From NCBI GenBank assembly GCA_949987705.1, contig OX465283.1, positions 92,925,813-92,989,812 of the forward strand: 64,000 bases of DNA, given 5' to 3'. Below are positions 62,566-64,000 of the stretch, piece by piece (the first letter of the stretch is position 1; every line of letters begins with the position of its first letter). The stretch is from Thereva unica (lineage: Eukaryota; Arthropoda; Insecta; Diptera; Therevidae). Under the pieces are notes generated by a model that was not told the DNA's origin, searched no databases, and was given only the letters and a program-made list of their open reading frames with translations. The position numbers were made by a program, and so were the translations under genes.

Positions 62566-63553
62566 TTGTTAAAATTTAGTTTGGCCATGGAGATTCATAA
62601 GTATCACACTGACCAACGCTATATATAATTAATCTTGAAAAGTTTTTGTTAAAGGCTTATGTAGGTTATAAGTTGTGAGACTGCGTAATCTAAAACCTAA
62701 CAAAGTCATCATAGCTTAAAAAAAGAAATCAAATGTAAACAATAAAATTCTTTAATTCTTCACCCACGTCATGGTATATTTCTTTATTCAATATAAACAA
62801 TAGTTTTTGAGCAGCAAATAAAAACTATATACCATAATTTCGTTATCATCGGTTTTTGTTCTGGAAGCAAGTTTAGAGGCGTATTCATGTCAAAAACTTG
62901 TTTCCTATGAAACAAAATCCCCGAAGGAAATTAAAAAAAATTATTATGACGAAAAAAAAAGCACCGCGAGCCGAAGGATCGAACTCGCAGCCCCACGGAC
63001 GAGGGAGTTTCCCTAGCCCTTTATAGTCCATGGAAATGGTACTTTAACATTGCAAAAATGCAGGACAAGGTTTTATTTTTGGGATGTGTAGGGGGGGTCA
63101 GGGTGAGCTTAAGTTTGAGTTTTCGGGATTCTAACCCCCCCCCCCCCCCATTTGGCCGCCATCTTGGAAAACGTATGCAAATGGGTTTTCCACTATATCT
63201 CCGAAACGGCACATCTTACCGGAAATTTGCAAGGACACTTTTTGTTTAGAATTAACAATTTATTACCTAGAAATTTTGTGGTAAAATGAATAATTAAGAA
63301 GTTATAAGCCTTAGAACACAAAAAATAGTCACAATATTTTCTTTAAAGGCTCTTTTTTGTTGTTTAAATATACTTCTAGTTGAAATTTCCAGACCATTTT
63401 CTCAGTTTTTGGTCTTTTGACCAAGAGCTACATTTTGAGATATTTCCCAAGTCTGTATCTGCAGTACTTTCAGAGATGAAAGTAGGCTTCAGACGGACAG
63501 ACGGACAGACGGACAGAGCCTCTGTATAAGCTTTTTTTTTTGAAAAAGCTAAA
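62566..63553 (-). repeat. Dispersed ~1-kb repeat, copy 2 (inverted)
   Basis: Reverse-complement match of 20220-21236 across its length, including the CAGACGGACAGACGGACAGA run near 63492, poly-C near 63137, the B-box block near 62985 and GAGACTGCGTAATCTAAAAC near 62678. It interrupts the gypsy RT. Confidence 0.8.
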
Positions 63554-64000
63554 ATGAGTGTGCGTAGGACCACACTTTAGAAGTGTTAACTTCTATGGCT
63601 AGTCTAAATTTCCAAATTAATCTTAATACAGGACGATAAGGATTAATATATTTTATTTATGAATATTCTGTTAAAGTTTATTTAATTGTTACTTATAATA
63701 TATGCACTCAATCCAAAATGTGTTGCAATTTTTTGGAAATTAAACTATTTGTCTTAAACTTATCACACAAAGATCGGACGATGGATGACTGGGATAATGT
63801 AGTTTTTAGTAAAAATAGTAGCTAATATATAGTAATAAATACATAGTACATATGTAGTTCATAGGAAATATGTAGTACATAGTACACAGTACATATCGTC
63901 ACTTCTCTCTCTATCTTCCGACTAGAGCTGCTGTTCGACATTTCAAAAATAAATACATGGTCGACAGTACAAAGGGGCCTTCCCTAAGTCTTGTTGTGGT
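63554..64000. other. Unassigned AT-rich end of window
   Basis: No ORF or RNA gene. A loose ACATAGTA/TAGTACATA repeat occurs around 63838-63897. Confidence 0.45.

Overview
The window is a eukaryotic, AT-rich, repeat-saturated stretch of an arthropod genome, most likely an insect. The evidence is the set of transposable elements: a 17.6/297-type errantivirus with a tRNA-Ser primer site, a BEL/Pao element, a Polinton/Maverick, and a Helitron whose 5' end carries a (TCTG)n tract of the kind common in insects. No ordinary single-copy host gene is visible. Almost every base is explained by mobile DNA, much of it nested. I cannot fix the insect order from sequence alone.

Layout. 1-1885: truncated, degenerate Ty3/gypsy fragment (minus strand). 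1881-3779: 5'-truncated LINE with two in-frame stops. 4394-5861: twin hairpins and three small inverted-repeat DNA elements with 9-, 3- and 7-bp target-site duplications (TSDs). 6093-8749: non-autonomous Helitron filled with about 18 copies of a ~118-bp repeat. 8751-11290: an LTR remnant, an unassigned minus-strand ORF and a decayed coiled-coil ORF. 11830-12861 plus 19237-19640: one LINE split by a complete LTR element (12862-19232, TSD ACCT) that has no gag or pol but carries a tRNA-Lys complement and an antisense PAIP1-like (PAM2 + MIF4G) gene copy.

20220-52800 is a Russian-doll insertion. A BEL/Pao element (21242-52621, TSD CGTGG) was hit twice. First, a 16.3-kb Polinton (28021-44296, TSD AACGTA) entered downstream of its pol; that Polinton's major capsid gene is itself interrupted by a 2.7-kb long-TIR (terminal inverted repeat) DNA transposon (34935-37623, TSD AAT). 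Second, a young errantivirus (44955-51738, TSD CGCG, apparently identical LTRs, open gag, pol and env) entered the BEL 3' LTR.

The Polinton keeps most of its virus-like set: truncated DNA polymerase B, adenain-type protease, major and minor capsid proteins, packaging ATPase, integrase with chromodomain (one in-frame stop) and several small conserved ORFs. Beside the right end lies a BIR (inhibitor-of-apoptosis) zinc-finger gene with an exact C-x2-C-x16-H-x6-C spacing, frameshifted.

52815-57805 is a ~5-kb palindromic element. Its arms flank four tandem ~359-bp units, and its right arm is interrupted by a hAT derivative (56693-57668, 8-bp TSD). 59001-62562 is another gypsy element with a 5' LTR, a leader with repeated small hairpins, gag-protease, and an RT cut short by an inverted copy of the repeat first seen at 20220. 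Strongest leads: the Polinton BIR gene, the PAIP1-like gene captured in an LTR element, the satellite-bearing palindrome, and the hairpin-array leader.
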